Positions 63,032-64,000 of a stretch of DNA of 64,000 bases are shown here, one piece after another. A model generated the notes under the pieces. That model saw only the letters and a program-made list of their open reading frames with translations. It did not search any database and had not been told where the DNA came from. A program made the position numbers and the translations under genes. The stretch is taken from assembly GCF_004137085.1 (NCBI RefSeq), contig NZ_QYBC01000014.1, positions 62,001-126,000 of the forward strand, in the 5' to 3' direction. Position 1 is the stretch's first letter. Each line of letters opens with the position of its first letter. This DNA comes from Lichenibacterium ramalinae (GTDB taxonomy: Bacteria; Pseudomonadota; Alphaproteobacteria; Rhizobiales; Beijerinckiaceae).

Positions 63032-64000
63032 ATGACCGACACGAAGCGCCATCCCGTCGGGGTGAAGAGCGGCACCGTGATGACGGTGCTGGGCCCCATT
63101 CCGGCCGAGCGGATGGGCGTGACGCTGATGCACGAGCACATCCTGCTCGACGCCTCGAAGCTGTGGCAATGCCCCTGCAAGGCTTCCGAGATGGCCATCG
63201 CGGAAGCGCCCGTCAGCATCGAAACCATCGGCGAGCTGCGGATGAACCCGTTCCTCAGCCGCGACAATTGCTTCCTGCTCGACGTGAACCTCGCGGCGGG
63301 CGAACTCGGCCGGTTTTCCGAACTCGGCGGCGACACGGTGGTGGACCCGACGAACTTCGGCATCGGGCGCGACCCCGAAGCGCTGCAGCGCATCTCGCGC
63401 CGCACGAAGCTGAACATCGTGATGGGATCGGGCTTCTACCTCGAGCCCTCGCATCCGGCCTGGTTCACCGCCATGGACCTCGACGAGGCGACGGCCTTCA
63501 TCGTCGCGGACGTCGGCGGCGGCCCGACCCAGCCCGACGCGATGGCCGGCATCATCGGCGAGGTCGGCGTCTCGAAATCCTTCACCCCGGCCGAGGAGAA
63601 GTCGCTGCGCGCCGCCGCCCGGGCCTCGCGCATCACCGGCGTGCCGCTGTCGATCCACCTCCCGGGCTGGGAACGGCTGGCGCATCGCGTTCTCGACGTC
63701 GTGGAGAGTGAGGGCGCGGACCTCGCCCACACGGTTCTGTGCCACATGAACCCGAGCCACGACGACCTCGACTATCAGATGGCCCTGGCGAAGCGCGGCG
63801 CCTTCCTGGAATACGACATGATCGGCATGGATTATTACTACGCCGACCAGCAGGCCCAGTCCCCGTCGGACGAGGAGAACGCCCGTGCCATCCGGGCGCT
63901 GATCGGCAAGGGCTTCGGCGACCGCGTGCTGATGAGCCAGGACGTGTTCCTGAAGATCATGCTGACGCGCTTCGGGGGCTTCGGCTACGGCTACATCCTC
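63032..64000 (+). CDS. Phosphotriesterase-family hydrolase (partial, cut by the window end)
   Basis: The frame is open from ATG 63032 to the window end, 323 residues, so most of a roughly 350-residue amidohydrolase is present. The first metal site is MHEHIL (His-x-His); later SIHLPGW and VLCHMN give further His ligands and SQDVF carries the Asp of the fourth strand. No lysine is obvious at the usual bridging carboxylate place, where a Glu may serve (GEVG). Members include lactonases for sugar lactones and acyl-homoserine lactones as well as phosphotriesterases. Coming after a sugar importer and regulator, a sugar-lactone or sugar-phosphate-ester hydrolase is the best guess; the substrate is inferred only. 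Confidence 0.88.
   Translation, partial: MTDTKRHPVGVKSGTVMTVLGPIPAERMGVTLMHEHILLDASKLWQCPCKASEMAIAEAPVSIETIGELRMNPFLSRDNCFLLDVNLAAGELGRFSELGGDTVVDPTNFGIGRDPEALQRISRRTKLNIVMGSGFYLEPSHPAWFTAMDLDEATAFIVADVGGGPTQPDAMAGIIGEVGVSKSFTPAEEKSLRAAARASRITGVPLSIHLPGWERLAHRVLDVVESEGADLAHTVLCHMNPSHDDLDYQMALAKRGAFLEYDMIGMDYYYADQQAQSPSDEENARAIRALIGKGFGDRVLMSQDVFLKIMLTRFGGFGYGYIL

Noticed and set aside
1-64000. tRNA, rRNA, CRISPR arrays or prophage genes
   Set aside because: I looked through all gaps over about 100 bp and found no cloverleaf, no regularly spaced repeats with spacers, and no phage structural or integrase genes.

Overview
The window is a GC-rich chromosomal segment (roughly 70% G+C by eye) of an alphaproteobacterium, most likely in the Hyphomicrobiales (Methylobacteriaceae/Beijerinckiaceae-like; the family is an inference). 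Supporting points are an osmoregulated periplasmic glucan pair with a Tat-type OpgG/D, an iron-sulfur photolyase with the same four cysteine positions as Agrobacterium PhrB, an L-arabinonate-type IlvD/Edd dehydratase, glutaryl-CoA dehydrogenase, and a dense cluster of GANTC (CcrM) sites in front of dnaA. No rRNA, tRNA, CRISPR array, prophage or intact insertion sequence was found. Gene density is high and most genes are housekeeping.

Layout. 0-14.5 kb: lipA, the opgG-opgH operon (minus), glmU and glmS (UDP-GlcNAc supply), a threonine aldolase, a secreted Pro/Ala-rich protein, a (6-4)-type photolyase and a lactate permease. 14.6-21.2 kb: rpsT (minus), then rpmI-rplT-pheS-pheT. This translation block is invaded twice. 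A coupled two-gene HEPN cassette separates pheS from pheT, and a coupled antitoxin-Doc cassette abuts the altered 3' end of pheT, followed by a small element with terminal inverted repeats and flanking direct repeats. 21.3-31 kb: gcdH, an SDR, a small exported protein, a sugar-acid dehydratase, grpE, glnD and copCD. 30.9-34.5 kb: a 942-bp gene-free region with 12 GANTC sites and a possible leader peptide, then dnaA and an MltB-type lytic transglycosylase. 34.5-45.3 kb: rlmH-rsfS, mtgA, thiD-hemH, an aminopeptidase P, a gamma-glutamyltransferase-like enzyme, a membrane protein of unknown function coupled to a PEP-mutase-family enzyme, and ada. 45.5-49 kb: a four-gene pyrimidine cluster (class 1-like DHOD, type 2 OMP decarboxylase, OPRTase-like protein, aspartate carbamoyltransferase). 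49-55.5 kb: a type II NADH dehydrogenase, a secreted repeat protein and an fbpABC-type ferric iron importer. 55.6-64 kb: a small exported basic protein, an AI-2E-family transporter, a ketopantoate-reductase-like protein, an M20 peptidase, then an XRE-cupin regulator followed by a sugar-type ABC importer and a phosphotriesterase-family hydrolase that runs off the end.

The most notable things are the pheST locus, which carries two toxin-antitoxin-like cassettes plus a MITE-like scar; the GANTC-rich region before dnaA, which may be an origin and/or a cell-cycle-controlled promoter; a dispersed ~104-bp intergenic repeat with two clear copies and a partial third; and the self-contained, atypical pyrimidine cluster. 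Several genes are translationally coupled by 1-4 bp overlaps, and three genes end in short tandem repeats.
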